From NCBI GenBank assembly GCA_040905685.1, contig JBBDRB010000105.1:1-64000 (forward strand): 64,000 bases of DNA, read 5' to 3'. The DNA is from JBBDMU01 sp040905685 (lineage in GTDB: Bacteria; Bacteroidota; Rhodothermia; Balneolales; Natronogracilivirgulaceae). The position numbers and the translations under genes are program-made. The notes under the pieces were generated by a model, which was not told the DNA's origin, searched no databases, and saw only the letters and a list, made by a program, of their open reading frames with translations. This document shows positions 42,359 to 51,841 of this stretch, one piece after another (the stretch's first letter is position 1; every line of letters begins with the position of its first letter).

Positions 42359-45300
42359 ATGACAAAAATAAATAATTTTCTGCTGAACCTAACGGGTCTC
42401 GTGATCCTCGGGCTATCTATCCAGCATTGTTCCCCCCCGGAGGCTGCATTGCCTGTTAAAGACGGCTCGCGCATCGTATTGATTGGCAATAATCTCGGCT
42501 CCAGAATGATGAATTTCGGGCATTTTGAAACGGAAATGCAACTCCGTTATCCCGGCGATTCCCTGTTCATCCGCAATATGAGCATTAGTGGCGATACGCC
42601 GGGTTTCAGGCCCCATGCGTCCCGGAACTCGCCCTGGGCTTTTCCGGGAGCGGAACAATTCCAGACCGAATTGGCTACGGAATCCGGTAGCGAAGGACAT
42701 TTTCCGACACCGGATGAATGGCTTGAAGAGCTAGAGCCGGATGTGATCATAGCGTTCTTTGGATACAATGAATCGTTTCAGGGTGAAGCCGGTCTGGATA
42801 ATTTCAAGGGTGAACTGGAAGCCTTCATTCAGCATACGTTAAGCCGCAACTACAACGGAGAGTCCCCGCCCCGGCTGGCGATTGCATCCCCGATAGCCTT
42901 TCAGGATCTTTCGGATACCTATGACCTCCCGGACGGCATTCGGGAAAATGTCAACCTTGCCATGTACACCGAGGCCATGAGAGACGTTTCGGCGGGATAT
43001 AATGTGAAATTTGTCGATGCATTTACCCCTACGAAAGCATGGTTTGAAAACAGTGATGAACACCTCACCATGGACGGCTCTCAGCTTAACGATGAAGGGT
43101 ACGCCCGGTTCTCGGAACTGCTGGCCGATCAGATTTTCGGCCGGGCGGATGCCGTGGACGAAACCCACCGGGAACTGGTGCACACGGCCGTTCTGGAAAA
43201 AAACTGGATGTGGCATAATGATTACAAGATCCCCAATGGGGTTCATGCTTACGGGCGCCGTTTCGACCCTTTCGGACCGGACAATTACCCGGCTGAAATT
43301 AAAAAGATCCGGGAAATGACGGCCCTGAGAGATCAGGCCATCTGGAAGGCGCTTAAAGGAGAAATAATGGATCTAAGCCTTGCCGATCAGCAAACGAGTG
43401 AACTCCCACCGGTAGAGACCAATTATAATCCCGACCGGCACGGCAACCTGGAATACCTGTACGGCCAGGATGCGCTTGATCAGCTTAAGGTGCCACCGGG
43501 CTATCAGATCGAATTATTCGCATCGGAGGAAGACTTTACTGAGCTAGCGAACCCCGTTCAACTGTCCTTCGATAACGAAGGACGCCTGTGGGTGGCTACG
43601 ATGCCGAGTTATCCTCATTACAGGCCTGGCGATACGAGGCCTGATGATAAGCTCATCATCCTGGAAGATACCGATGGAGACGGCAAAGCCGACCGGCAAA
43701 CGACATTTGCAGAGGGTTTGCACCTGCCTGTGGGATTTGAGCTTGCACCCGAAGGCGTTTACATTTCGCAAGGACCGAACCTAATGCTTTACCGGGACAC
43801 GACAGGGGATGACAAGGCCGATACCAAAGAGATTATATTAAGCGGGTTTGATGATCATGACACCCACCATGCCCACAGTGCCTATACCTCGGATCCCTCC
43901 GGTGCCATTTATATGGGCGAAGGGGTGTTTTTGCATACGAACGTGGAAACTTCATACGGGCCGGTACGGGCGACCAACGGAGGCTTTTACCGGTATAATC
44001 CACAGCGACGGCAACTTGAGCGCACCGCCCAGCTTTCCATTCCAAATCCATGGGGCATAGCCTTCGATGAATGGGGACAGAATTTCTTTGCAGAGACTTC
44101 CGGCCCCGATGTCCGCTGGATGATGCCGGGCAGCGTCAAGTCCAGGTACGGCATTGCCACTCATAAAAACAAGAACCTGATCGAAGAGGAGCACCGGGTT
44201 CGTCCAACTTCAGGCCTTGAATTTATTTCCAGCCGTCATTTTCCGGACGAGGTGCAGGGTGACTTGCTGATCAACAATACCATAGGTTTTTTAGGCATGA
44301 AGCAGCACACCATGCAGGACGATGGGACCGGCTATAAAAGCAGTCATCGCCAGGATCTTGTTCAGGGGGAGGACCGGAACTTCAGGCCGGTCGACATGGA
44401 GTTCGCTCCCGACGGTTCGCTTTACCTTGTTGACTGGCATAATGTGCTGATTGGCCATATGCAGCATAATGCCCGCGACCCGCTTCGCGACCATGCCCAC
44501 GGACGGATTTACCGCATCACGTATCCGTCGAGGCCCCTGGTGGAACCGGCGCGAATAGCCGGTGCCGGTATCGGTGAGCTGCTTGATAACCTGAAACTGC
44601 CCGAATACCGGACCCGCGAGCGAACCCGCCGTGAACTTCGGGGGCGTGATGCATCCGATGTGCTTTCACAGTTAACCACCTGGGCCGATGCCCTCGACAG
44701 GAATGATAACCGGTATGAGCATCACCTGCTGGAAGCGTTATGGGTAAGCTGGGGACTTAACCGGGTAGACGAATCCCTGCTTCGCCAGTTGCTTGAAGCC
44801 GGTGACTACCGGATCCGTGCCGCGGCCGTTCGGGTATTGCGCTATACGGGCCATCAAATTGATGATCAGGCAAAACTGCTGGTGCGGGCCGCCTCAGACG
44901 ATCACGGCCGCGTGCGTCTCGAAGCCATTGTGGCCGCATCCTGGCTGAATACGGAAAAGGGGTTGGCCGTGGTTAACGAAGCCGCCCAAAAGCCCCTGGA
45001 TGACTGGATGCTGCCGGCCTGGGAAACGGCGACGGCTCACCTTCAGGGCTTGACGGTGGAAGAAAAAGAAGCTGAAGACCATGGCACCACCCTGAAAGGC
45101 CGTGACCTGGAGCTCTTTATCAGGGGCAAAGAGATTTATTCCCGGGACGGGTTTTGCGGGACCTGTCATCAGCCTGACGGAAAAGGACTTCCTGCCGCCG
45201 GTTTCCCGCCGCTTGATGAAACGAAATGGGTAACGGGGAGCGAAGAGCGCCTTATAAAACTTGTGCTTCACGGATTGCAGGGCCCGATCATGGTGCTTGG

Positions 45301-45517
45301 CAAGGAATATCCGGGAGATGTGCCTATGACCCCGTTCCAGGGTATGCTTGATGACGGGGAAGTTGCCGCCGTGTTAACCTATATCCGGAATGACTTCGGA
45401 AACGAAGCCTCGGTTATTTCTGCCGATAAGGTGAAAGAAGTGCGGGAAGACAGCCGCGAAAAAGCGGGTTTTTATTCCCCGGATGAATTACTTGAACGGC
45501 ACCCGCTTGAAAATTGA
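42359..45517 (+). CDS. SGNH/propeller/HEAT/cytochrome c fusion protein
   Basis: A 1052-residue exported protein, probably lipid-anchored at Cys24. Residues about 30-275 form an SGNH-hydrolase-like domain (IVLIGNNLGSRM, FFGYNESFQGEAGLDNF, HLTMDGSQLNDEGY), where the usual Ser and His are replaced by Asn and Gln, so hydrolysis is doubtful. Residues about 375-735 are the dehydrogenase propeller (EDTDGDGKADRQTTF, FAPDGSLYLVDWHN); about 740-890 HEAT-like repeats; then a cytochrome c with CGTCH at 933-937 and a probable Met ligand in VPMTPFQGM. This is the PVC-type architecture seen in Planctomycetes and Bacteroidota. It should oxidise a sugar outside the membrane and reduce a respiratory carrier. 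Overlaps no neighbour; 44 bp to the next gene. Confidence 0.85.
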   Translation: MTKINNFLLNLTGLVILGLSIQHCSPPEAALPVKDGSRIVLIGNNLGSRMMNFGHFETEMQLRYPGDSLFIRNMSISGDTPGFRPHASRNSPWAFPGAEQFQTELATESGSEGHFPTPDEWLEELEPDVIIAFFGYNESFQGEAGLDNFKGELEAFIQHTLSRNYNGESPPRLAIASPIAFQDLSDTYDLPDGIRENVNLAMYTEAMRDVSAGYNVKFVDAFTPTKAWFENSDEHLTMDGSQLNDEGYARFSELLADQIFGRADAVDETHRELVHTAVLEKNWMWHNDYKIPNGVHAYGRRFDPFGPDNYPAEIKKIREMTALRDQAIWKALKGEIMDLSLADQQTSELPPVETNYNPDRHGNLEYLYGQDALDQLKVPPGYQIELFASEEDFTELANPVQLSFDNEGRLWVATMPSYPHYRPGDTRPDDKLIILEDTDGDGKADRQTTFAEGLHLPVGFELAPEGVYISQGPNLMLYRDTTGDDKADTKEIILSGFDDHDTHHAHSAYTSDPSGAIYMGEGVFLHTNVETSYGPVRATNGGFYRYNPQRRQLERTAQLSIPNPWGIAFDEWGQNFFAETSGPDVRWMMPGSVKSRYGIATHKNKNLIEEEHRVRPTSGLEFISSRHFPDEVQGDLLINNTIGFLGMKQHTMQDDGTGYKSSHRQDLVQGEDRNFRPVDMEFAPDGSLYLVDWHNVLIGHMQHNARDPLRDHAHGRIYRITYPSRPLVEPARIAGAGIGELLDNLKLPEYRTRERTRRELRGRDASDVLSQLTTWADALDRNDNRYEHHLLEALWVSWGLNRVDESLLRQLLEAGDYRIRAAAVRVLRYTGHQIDDQAKLLVRAASDDHGRVRLEAIVAASWLNTEKGLAVVNEAAQKPLDDWMLPAWETATAHLQGLTVEEKEAEDHGTTLKGRDLELFIRGKEIYSRDGFCGTCHQPDGKGLPAAGFPPLDETKWVTGSEERLIKLVLHGLQGPIMVLGKEYPGDVPMTPFQGMLDDGEVAAVLTYIRNDFGNEASVISADKVKEVREDSREKAGFYSPDELLERHPLEN

Positions 45518-45561
45518 CGTGAGAGATAATATAACCCAATAAACATATAGGCCTTTTCAGA

Positions 45562-48261
45562 ATGCAATTGAACTCACATACAGAAAAAAATAAACTTTTC
45601 CCCCAGGTTCAGGTCGTATTGGTTTTCTTGTTCATGATAGCATGCGCTCCGATGAACATAGAAGAGAATGCACCTGATAATCAGCGGGAAACCATCCAGG
45701 ACGATCCGGAGTCGGATGAAGCAACCATCCAGGTCCGTCCGGGTTTCGAAGTCCAAAAACTGTACAGCGTGCCTCTGGAACGGCAGGGGTCCTGGGTTTC
45801 ACTGGGCCTTGATGACAAGGGACATTTGATTGCATCGGATCAACAGGACAAAGGCACCTACCGTATCAGGGTTGGCGGTGACCCGGACCATCCGAAAGTG
45901 GATGTGGAAAAAATCCTTATGCCTCTTTCCGGGGCTCAGGGGCTGCTATGGGCATTTGATCACCTCTATGGCAATGTCAACGGGCAGGGGTTGTACCGCC
46001 TCCGCGATACCCGCGGGGCCGGTGATTATACCATGCTGGAATTCCTTGGCGGTTCGGCCTCCGGTGGTGAGCACGGCAATCATACCATCATCAAAACGGC
46101 CGACGGTGAAGGCTTGTACTACATTGCCGGCAATCACACCCCGCCCCCGTCGGAGTTTACCCGTAACCGCATCGGCACCTGGAATGAGGATTTGCTTCTG
46201 CCCCGGCTCTGGGATGCCCGTGGACATGCACGGGGCATTAAGGCGCCGGGGGGATGGATTGCCCGCATCAACCCCGATGCAACGGAATGGGAAATGGTCA
46301 GCATAGGCTATCGCAACCAATATAGTGCGGCACTGAATGAACATGATGAATTATTTACCTACGATTCCGACATGGAATGGGATTTCGGGCTGCCGTGGTC
46401 CCGCCCCACTTCCATCGTACATGTAACCAGTGGCAGTGACTATGGCTGGCGCAGCGGCAGCGGCAAATGGCCTGAGTATTATGAAGACAAGCTGCCTCCG
46501 TTGCTTAATATCGGACCCGGTTCACCAACAGGATTTATTTCGGGGAAAGGCGCCCGGTTTCCGGCCCGTTACCAGCGTGCCATGTTTGCCCTGGATTGGA
46601 CCTATGGCACCATGTATACCATTCATATGAGGCCGGAGGGAGCCAGTTATAAGGCTGAAGCCGAAGAATTTCTTTCCGGTATCCCGCTTCCGCTGACCAA
46701 TGCCGTGATCGGCCCGGATGGGGCTTTATATTTTACCACCGGTGGGCGTAACCAGGATTCATTCCTGTATCGGGTGATCTACCGGGGCAACGAAACCACG
46801 GCGCCGGCGCCTCCTTCCGACGATCCGTCCGCGCGGGCAGCCCGTGAGCTGAGGCACCGGCTTGAAAGCTTTCATGGGGTGGAAAATCCGGAAGCCGTGA
46901 GCCTGTCCTGGCCACATATGGACAGCCAGGATCGAATTTTGCGTTATGCGGCCCGTCTGGCCGTTGAAGCTCAACCGGTACATACCTGGGCGGATAAAGC
47001 ATTGTCTGAAGAACGAACACAAGCCCGCATTACCGGGTTGGTGGCCCTGGCCCGACGGGGTTCCCCGGGCCACCGGTCGGAGGCCCTGCAATCCCTCATG
47101 GATCTCGACCTTTCTGACCTGAGCACCGATCATAAACTGGGTTATTTACGGGCAATGTCGCTGATATTCATTCGACTGGGCGATCCGGGCGACCAGGAGC
47201 GGACCCAAATCACCGGGACCCTTCAACAACAGCTTCCCGCCGATGACAGCCGGGTGAACACGGAACTGATTCGCCTGCTGGTCCATTTGAAGGATGCCGG
47301 GGTGATCGATAAGGCGCTGACGCTGATGAGAAACGAAACACCGGCCGAAACGCCGGACTGGACGGGCATTCTGGGACGGAGTGAGCGCTATGGCAGTACC
47401 CTTGAACAAATGCTTGAATCTCCGCCCCCGACACAGGAGCTGCATTATGCATTTATGCTCCGAAACCTGAGCGAGGGGTGGACCATAGATCAACGACGCG
47501 AATATTTTACTTTCATTAATAATGCGGCGGACCGTATGGGCGGGGCCAGCTATTCCGGATTTTTGGAGGACATGCGCTTTGACGCCCTCGACAACGCTAC
47601 GGAGGAAGAGCGGGAAGCCGTGTCAGACATTGTCGATGTAGTTCTGGCTCAGCAACCGGATTTCGATATTTTGCCCCCGGAAGGTCCGGGACGGAACTGG
47701 ACAGTGGATGAAGCTATGGGGGCCATGTCGGGTAACCTGAACGGGGGCAGTGACCGCGATTATGAACAGGGACGCAATGCATTTTTTGCCACCGGGTGTG
47801 CTTCCTGTCACCGGTTTGACGGATTTGGCGGCGATATCGGACCGGATCTTGGCACGGTGGGAAGAAGATTTAATAACCGCAGGCTCGTTGAAAAGATCAT
47901 TGACCCTAATATCCTGATCTCCGACCAGTATAATTCCTCAGAAGTTACCCTTGACAACGGGGATAGCATATTGGGGCTTGTGGTGGAACGGGGAGATAAC
48001 CTGGAGATCTATACCCGCGATCATAATGAGCCTCCTACGGTGGTATCGCGCGATCAGGTCAGTTCGGTTGAGTATGCCGATGTATCCCAGATGCCACCCG
48101 GACTGATTAACTCGCTTAACGCTGAAGAACTTAGTGATCTTGTCGCCTACCTGAGATCCGGCGGAGACGAAGATCATGATATGTTTAAAACAGAAAGCGA
48201 GATTGAAGCCGAAGAGGCCGCAGCGAAAGCAGCCGAAGAGGCTGAAGAGGCCGAAAACTAA
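45562..48261 (+). CDS. Propeller/HEAT/cytochrome c lipoprotein, second type
   Basis: An 899-residue lipoprotein (lipobox MIAC). The N-terminal propeller (about 50-410) is of the sorbosone/glucose-dehydrogenase-like class (GAQGLLWAFDHLYGNVNGQGLYRL, DSDMEWDFGLPWSRPTSI, GPDGALYFTTGGR). Helical repeats follow (about 425-720), then cytochrome c with CASCH at 746-750 and TIGR02603-like features (GPDLGTVGRRFNNRRLVEKIIDPN, Met in QMPPGL). The last 22 residues are an Ala/Glu helix of strong negative charge, perhaps for docking to a basic electron acceptor. It differs enough from the two other cytochrome proteins here to have another substrate. Confidence 0.86.
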   Translation: MQLNSHTEKNKLFPQVQVVLVFLFMIACAPMNIEENAPDNQRETIQDDPESDEATIQVRPGFEVQKLYSVPLERQGSWVSLGLDDKGHLIASDQQDKGTYRIRVGGDPDHPKVDVEKILMPLSGAQGLLWAFDHLYGNVNGQGLYRLRDTRGAGDYTMLEFLGGSASGGEHGNHTIIKTADGEGLYYIAGNHTPPPSEFTRNRIGTWNEDLLLPRLWDARGHARGIKAPGGWIARINPDATEWEMVSIGYRNQYSAALNEHDELFTYDSDMEWDFGLPWSRPTSIVHVTSGSDYGWRSGSGKWPEYYEDKLPPLLNIGPGSPTGFISGKGARFPARYQRAMFALDWTYGTMYTIHMRPEGASYKAEAEEFLSGIPLPLTNAVIGPDGALYFTTGGRNQDSFLYRVIYRGNETTAPAPPSDDPSARAARELRHRLESFHGVENPEAVSLSWPHMDSQDRILRYAARLAVEAQPVHTWADKALSEERTQARITGLVALARRGSPGHRSEALQSLMDLDLSDLSTDHKLGYLRAMSLIFIRLGDPGDQERTQITGTLQQQLPADDSRVNTELIRLLVHLKDAGVIDKALTLMRNETPAETPDWTGILGRSERYGSTLEQMLESPPPTQELHYAFMLRNLSEGWTIDQRREYFTFINNAADRMGGASYSGFLEDMRFDALDNATEEEREAVSDIVDVVLAQQPDFDILPPEGPGRNWTVDEAMGAMSGNLNGGSDRDYEQGRNAFFATGCASCHRFDGFGGDIGPDLGTVGRRFNNRRLVEKIIDPNILISDQYNSSEVTLDNGDSILGLVVERGDNLEIYTRDHNEPPTVVSRDQVSSVEYADVSQMPPGLINSLNAEELSDLVAYLRSGGDEDHDMFKTESEIEAEEAAAKAAEEAEEAEN

Positions 48262-48329
48262 ATATAACCGTATGAGCTTCCCGCCGGTCATAGGTTTGGA
48301 GCCGTTCTTTTGACTATTGAGGAACCTAC

Positions 48330-49043
48330 ATGAAACCTGTTATCCAAATCTCACTGGATTTAACCAATATAGACGAAGCGCTGGAAACAGCGTCCATGGC
48401 CATGCGTGCCGGGGTTGACTGGCTGGAGGCGGGTACGCCGCTCATCCTGGCAGAAGGTCTTCACGGCGTGCGCAAGCTGCATGAAGCTTTTCCCGATACC
48501 CCGGTTGTGGCCGATCTCAAGACCATGGACGGCGGCTACCTCGAAGTGGAAATGATGGCTAAAGCCGGGGCCACCCACGTCGTGGTCATGGCCCGGGCGC
48601 ATGAAGAAACGATTAAATGCGTCGTTGAAGCCGGAAAGGATTTTGGGGTCAAAGTCATGGGTGATAATATGGTCAGTCCCGATATGATTAAAGGGGCGAA
48701 AAGGCTGGAGGATCTTGGCTGTGATTATATTATTCATCATATCGGCTTCGACGAGCGCCGTGGCATTGCCGCCCGGGGGGAACGCATGCCGAGCCCGCTG
48801 GACCAGCTCCGTGAAGTGGTAAACGCCGTGGGCGTGCCCGTACAGGCCGTCGGCGGACTCACCCTGGATCAGATCATCCGGTGTCCGGAATATGGTGCGC
48901 CTATGGTGGTGATCGGAGCGCCCCTGGCTATTGATGCCGATGCCTTCAAAACGGCCGACGGAGACCTTGAGAGCAAGCTGCGTTTAATATGTGAAAAAGT
49001 TCATGCTTATGGTGATGTTGAAATAAGTGAGGGACCCGTATGA
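48330..49043 (+). CDS. OMP-decarboxylase-fold enzyme (hexulose-6-phosphate synthase / keto-gulonate-phosphate decarboxylase-like)
   Basis: A 237-residue barrel. SLDLTN supplies the strand-1 Asp, WLEAGTPL the Glu, VADLKTMDGG the diagnostic D-x-K-x-x-D catalytic set and AVGGLTLDQII with VVIGAPLAI the phosphate site. This is the HUMPS group, which includes hexulose-6-phosphate synthase and 3-keto-L-gulonate-6-phosphate decarboxylase. The strand carrying IIHHIGFDERRG has His where the known enzymes read VHTGID, so the substrate may differ. No sugar kinase lies beside it. Its stop overlaps the next start by 4 bp. Confidence 0.8.
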   Translation: MKPVIQISLDLTNIDEALETASMAMRAGVDWLEAGTPLILAEGLHGVRKLHEAFPDTPVVADLKTMDGGYLEVEMMAKAGATHVVVMARAHEETIKCVVEAGKDFGVKVMGDNMVSPDMIKGAKRLEDLGCDYIIHHIGFDERRGIAARGERMPSPLDQLREVVNAVGVPVQAVGGLTLDQIIRCPEYGAPMVVIGAPLAIDADAFKTADGDLESKLRLICEKVHAYGDVEISEGPV

Positions 49044-50065
49044 AATCTGCCGCTGTGGTTAATCATGCCCCCGATAAAGGCTCTGTTGAGCTACGTGAAT
49101 TGTCCAGGCCGGAAATCAGGGATGATGAAGTGCTGCTGGAAGTGGCTAATGTCGGGGTTTGTGGCAGTGATCTCCATCAGTGGACGGCCGACCATAGCTG
49201 GCCGGTAAATTATCCGGTTGTACTGGGCCACGAATTTGGCGGCTATGTTCTGGAGACCGGCAAACGGGTGGAAGGCTGGAAAGAAGGTGACCGGGCAGTG
49301 AGCGAAACGGCGGCCATCATCGATCAGGCCAATCCGATGAGCCGTCAGGGATTCTATAACCTTGATCCCACCCGCAAAGGCTTTGGTTACGGGGTAAATG
49401 GGGCGATGACACGCTATGTATCCGTACCGGCCCGGTGCCTTCACCGGGTTCCGGAAAACCTTGGCTTTGAAGAAGCCTGTCTGACGGAACCCTGCTGTGT
49501 AGCCTTTAACGCTGTTGTTGAAAACTCGCGCATCAAGCCGGGTGATCGGGTCATTGTGCTCGGGCCGGGAACCATTGGGATATTGTGTGCAGCCATGGCA
49601 AAACTTTGCGGGGCTGAAGTAGCCGTAATCGGCCTGGAAGCGGATCAACATCGCCTGGAAATAGCCGGATCCTATGGTTGTGATACCATCACCGGAGATG
49701 GCCGTGAATGGGCTATGCAGCGCGACGGATTAGGTGCAGATTGCGTATTGGATGCCGCCGGTGTAAGCCAAACCCTGCAGGAGGCCTTGCACCTGATTCG
49801 CCCCAAGGGCCATATTACCAAAGTAGGGTGGGGCCCGCTCCCCCTGGGCTTTTCTCTGGACCCCCTGGTGCAGAAAAATGTGACCCTTCAGGGAAGTTTT
49901 AGTCATAACTGGCCCGTGTGGGAACGCGTGATTGCATTGCTTGCCACAGGCCGCCTTGATGTAAAGCCTATCATAGGCGGCGTGTGGCCGCTTGAAGAAT
50001 GGCATGCCGCGTTCGAAAAAATGCATGAGGGAACAGTGGTAAAAAGTATCCTCAAGCCGGCTTAG
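49040..50065 (+). CDS. Medium-chain alcohol/polyol dehydrogenase, zinc type
   Basis: A 341-residue MDR dehydrogenase. Catalytic zinc ligands are in VGVCGSDLHQW and GHEFGGYV; the NAD motif is VLGPGTIGILCAAMAK. The loop that normally carries four structural-zinc cysteines (here around AIIDQANPMSRQGFYNL) has none, so only the catalytic zinc is expected. Sorbitol-, threonine- and galactitol-type dehydrogenases are the nearest relatives. Translation is coupled to the upstream barrel enzyme (ATGA), so it may make or use that enzyme's sugar. Confidence 0.9.
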   Translation: MKSAAVVNHAPDKGSVELRELSRPEIRDDEVLLEVANVGVCGSDLHQWTADHSWPVNYPVVLGHEFGGYVLETGKRVEGWKEGDRAVSETAAIIDQANPMSRQGFYNLDPTRKGFGYGVNGAMTRYVSVPARCLHRVPENLGFEEACLTEPCCVAFNAVVENSRIKPGDRVIVLGPGTIGILCAAMAKLCGAEVAVIGLEADQHRLEIAGSYGCDTITGDGREWAMQRDGLGADCVLDAAGVSQTLQEALHLIRPKGHITKVGWGPLPLGFSLDPLVQKNVTLQGSFSHNWPVWERVIALLATGRLDVKPIIGGVWPLEEWHAAFEKMHEGTVVKSILKPA

Positions 50066-50078
50066 TACAGGGGTAGAG

Positions 50079-50885
50079 ATGCGATTGAAGAATAAAGTAG
50101 TCATTGTAACGGGAAGCTGCACAGGCATCGGCAAAGCCATAGCCGGACGATGTGTGGAAGAGGGGGCGCGGGTGGTTATCCACGGACTGGAAAAAGACCT
50201 CGGTGAAGCTGTTGCAGCAGATATGGGCCATGATAAAGCCGTGGTTTGCATAAGGGACATTACCGAAGAGCATGCTCCTGAATATATCGTGAACGCCGCT
50301 ATGAAGGCCTTTGGACGGGTGGACGCCGTGGTCAATAATGCGGCCAGGGTAAGTTCATCGAATATCCATACCACCGACCTGCCTTTCTTTCGAAAAATAC
50401 TGGAAACCAACACGCTCGCTCCGTTTGCCCTAATCAAGGCGGCCCTGCCCCAATTGAGCCGGAACGGTGGCTGTGTCTTGAACATCGGTTCGGTAAATGC
50501 ATGGTGCGGTGAGCCTGACCTGCTCAGTTACAGTGTCTCCAAAGGGGCACTGATGACGATGACCCGTAATCTCGGTGATTCCCTTCACAGGGAAGAAGGG
50601 GTGAGGGTGAACCAGATTAACCCGGGATGGGTGCTCACCGAAAACGAGGCCATCCGCAAAAAAGATCAGGGATTGGCGGCAGACTGGTATAAAGCTATCC
50701 CTCCGGAATTTGCCCCCTCCGGCCGGATTCTTCAACCTGAAGAGATTGCCGCGGCGGCCGTCTACTGGCTATCTGACGAAGGCGGACCGGTTAGCGGACA
50801 AGTCGTGGATCTGGAACAACATCCTTTTATAGGTCGAAATCTGTCGAAAGATATATCGACCCTGTCTGCAGGTTCAAAAAAATAA
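50079..50885 (+). CDS. Short-chain dehydrogenase/reductase
   Basis: A 268-residue classical SDR: cofactor motif TGSCTGIGKA (about 11-20), NNAARV, the catalytic Ser in NIGSVNAW and YSVSKGA (Tyr-x3-Lys, about 154-158). C-terminal LSDEGGPVSGQVVDLEQHP is the usual substrate-side end with an altered last segment. It probably oxidises or reduces a sugar or sugar acid; it lies 13 bp after the zinc dehydrogenase. Confidence 0.92.
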   Translation: MRLKNKVVIVTGSCTGIGKAIAGRCVEEGARVVIHGLEKDLGEAVAADMGHDKAVVCIRDITEEHAPEYIVNAAMKAFGRVDAVVNNAARVSSSNIHTTDLPFFRKILETNTLAPFALIKAALPQLSRNGGCVLNIGSVNAWCGEPDLLSYSVSKGALMTMTRNLGDSLHREEGVRVNQINPGWVLTENEAIRKKDQGLAADWYKAIPPEFAPSGRILQPEEIAAAAVYWLSDEGGPVSGQVVDLEQHPFIGRNLSKDISTLSAGSKK

Positions 50886-50908
50886 ACTAATAAAGACCTA
50901 CCCTTACT

Positions 50909-51796
50909 ATGGTAAAATTAGCTGCATTTCCAAAAGCCTTTATGCAGGCCCTGTGCAAGGACGGCAGCATGAAACTCAGCCGGTGGATTGATCTGGCGGG
51001 CGGGCTTGATCTGGACGGCCTGGAATGGTATGCCGGTTTCCTGGAAATGGAAGACGAGCGTAACTGGCCGGGTTTTCGCAGGCAGGTTGAAGATCAGGGA
51101 ATGGTCATTCCCATGATGTGTTGTTCCCCCGATTTTACCCATCCCGATCCTGATTTTCGAAAAAATGAGATTGAAAAACAAAAAAGATGGATTGATATGA
51201 CCCTGGCCCTGGGGGGAAGTTATTGCAGGGTGCTTTCCGGTCAGCGCAGGCCTGAATTATCTGTTGAAGATGGAATTGCCTGTGCAGCAGAATGTATTGA
51301 AACCTGCCTGCCCTATGCACAGGAACGCAATGTGGTTCTGATCATTGAGAATCATTATAAGGATGATTTTTGGGAATACCCGGAATTTGCCCAGAAGATG
51401 GAGGTCTTCTGCAGGCTCATCGACCAAATTGACCATCCATCGTTCGGGGTCAATTTTGATCCGAGCAATGCCTGGCTTGCCGGAGAAGATCCCCTGGAAT
51501 TGCTGCGCCGTGTATCCCGGCGGGTGGTGACCATGCATGCCAGTGACCGTTACCTCATTGAAGGGACACTGGAGGATCTTCGCAGGGAGGAAGGCGGCGC
51601 TGTGGGGTATGCCAAACGTCTGGCACACGGTGAGGTCGGCAGGGGACTCAACGACTACGATGCCATCTTTACCGAACTGAGATCGGTGGGGTTTAACGGA
51701 TGGATCAGCATAGAAGACGGGGTAGACGGCATGGAGCAGCTCGCTCAAAGCGTAAAGTTTATAAGAAACAAGATAAACCGGTACTTTCCGGGTTGA
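50909..51796 (+). CDS. Sugar phosphate isomerase/epimerase-type TIM barrel
   Basis: A 295-residue barrel without signal peptide. Probable metal ligands are the Glu of IIENHYKDD, the Asp of FDPSNAW, the His of MHASDRY and the Glu of SIEDGVDG, in the usual order for xylose-isomerase-like epimerases and IolE-like dehydratases. AHGEVGRGLNDYDAIF is the family substrate loop. It ends the four-gene set with OMP-decarboxylase-fold, MDR and SDR genes (23 bp after the SDR). Reaction unknown. Confidence 0.85.
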   Translation: MVKLAAFPKAFMQALCKDGSMKLSRWIDLAGGLDLDGLEWYAGFLEMEDERNWPGFRRQVEDQGMVIPMMCCSPDFTHPDPDFRKNEIEKQKRWIDMTLALGGSYCRVLSGQRRPELSVEDGIACAAECIETCLPYAQERNVVLIIENHYKDDFWEYPEFAQKMEVFCRLIDQIDHPSFGVNFDPSNAWLAGEDPLELLRRVSRRVVTMHASDRYLIEGTLEDLRREEGGAVGYAKRLAHGEVGRGLNDYDAIFTELRSVGFNGWISIEDGVDGMEQLAQSVKFIRNKINRYFPG

Positions 51797-51841
51797 CTGC
51801 ATCAGGAGGTAATTTTAACGTATTTAAAAATATTCGTATTG

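Noticed and set aside
51804..51810. Strong AGGAGGT ribosome-binding site before the FAD oxidoreductase
   Set aside because: It is 31 bp from the ATG and no good start codon lies at the proper spacing, so it cannot decide the start.
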